A DNA stretch of 64,000 bases from Alteromonas aquimaris (GTDB lineage Bacteria; Pseudomonadota; Gammaproteobacteria; Enterobacterales; Alteromonadaceae). The translations under genes were made by a program, and so were the position numbers. Positions 63,998-64,000 of this stretch are shown here, piece by piece (positions within the stretch are counted from its first letter, which is position 1; each line of letters begins with the position of its first letter). The notes beneath the pieces were generated by a model, which did not search any database, had not been told where the DNA came from, and was given only the letters and a program-made list of their open reading frames with translations. The stretch is taken from the NCBI RefSeq assembly GCF_026183695.1, contig NZ_JAPFRD010000011.1:532796-596795 (forward strand), read 5' to 3'.

Positions 63998-64000
63998 GTT

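Overview
The window reads as the chromosome of a marine-type gammaproteobacterium of the Alteromonadales, most likely Alteromonadaceae. This is inferred from protein resemblance to gammaproteobacterial families and from two E. coli-like gene blocks, not from a marker-gene comparison. The blocks are mutH / rppH-ptsP-(TauE)-lgt-thyA and tolC / nudF-yqiB-cpdA-yqiA-parE. No tRNA, rRNA, CRISPR array, prophage or intact insertion sequence was seen.

Layout. 1-351: palindromic REP-like repeats and a degenerate 21-bp tandem array. 352-8531: mutH, then the divergent rppH-ptsP-tauE-lgt-thyA run and a coupled CheC-type response regulator plus diguanylate cyclase. 8799-22526: mostly minus-strand housekeeping genes (AmpG-like permease, DUF3530-like protein, rapA-rluA, an orphan solute-binding protein with a transglutaminase-like protein, cysG, deaD), with phoH on the plus strand. 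22711-27522: a PrsT-like TPR lipoprotein, repeat-rich intergenic DNA, two small ORFs and a voltage-gated cation channel. 27598-33604: tolC and the nudF-parE operon. 33704-48686: one long minus-strand block holding a complete Tad/Flp pilus locus, preceded by an L,D-transpeptidase and an AraC-type regulator. 49161-64000: an unknown membrane-anchored protein, a YjfB-type motility protein behind a sigma-28-like promoter, the EF-P modification genes epmB-efp-epmA, rlmG/alkB/bolA, a PAP2 phosphatase, a MASE4-type diguanylate cyclase, a SulP transporter and dsbA.

How the genes fit together. The Tad locus encodes the pilin (flp), prepilin peptidase (tadV), outer-membrane secretin and partner (rcpA, rcpC), a small lipoprotein, pseudopilins (two TadE-like, one TadG-like), the localisation ATPase (tadZ), the motor (tadA), two platform proteins (tadB, tadC) and a TPR lipoprotein (tadD). 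It also holds an AAA+ ATPase that is not a core Tad component. Many junctions overlap by 1-8 bases, which points to translational coupling, and a GC-rich hairpin after flp could raise pilin output over the machinery. Surface attachment (Tad), c-di-GMP signalling (two GGDEF proteins) and flagellar expression (sigma-28-like site) all have genes here, but links between them are inference.

Start codons were moved from the longest ORF where a ribosome binding site or family alignment favoured a shorter form (ptsP, SBP at 18179, prsT, tolC, cpdA, yqiA, parE, tadD, tadC, epmA and several small genes). Non-ATG starts are noted for mutH, rppH, the AmpG-like gene, alkB and others. Family calls rest on recognised motifs and recalled homologues; no database search was run.
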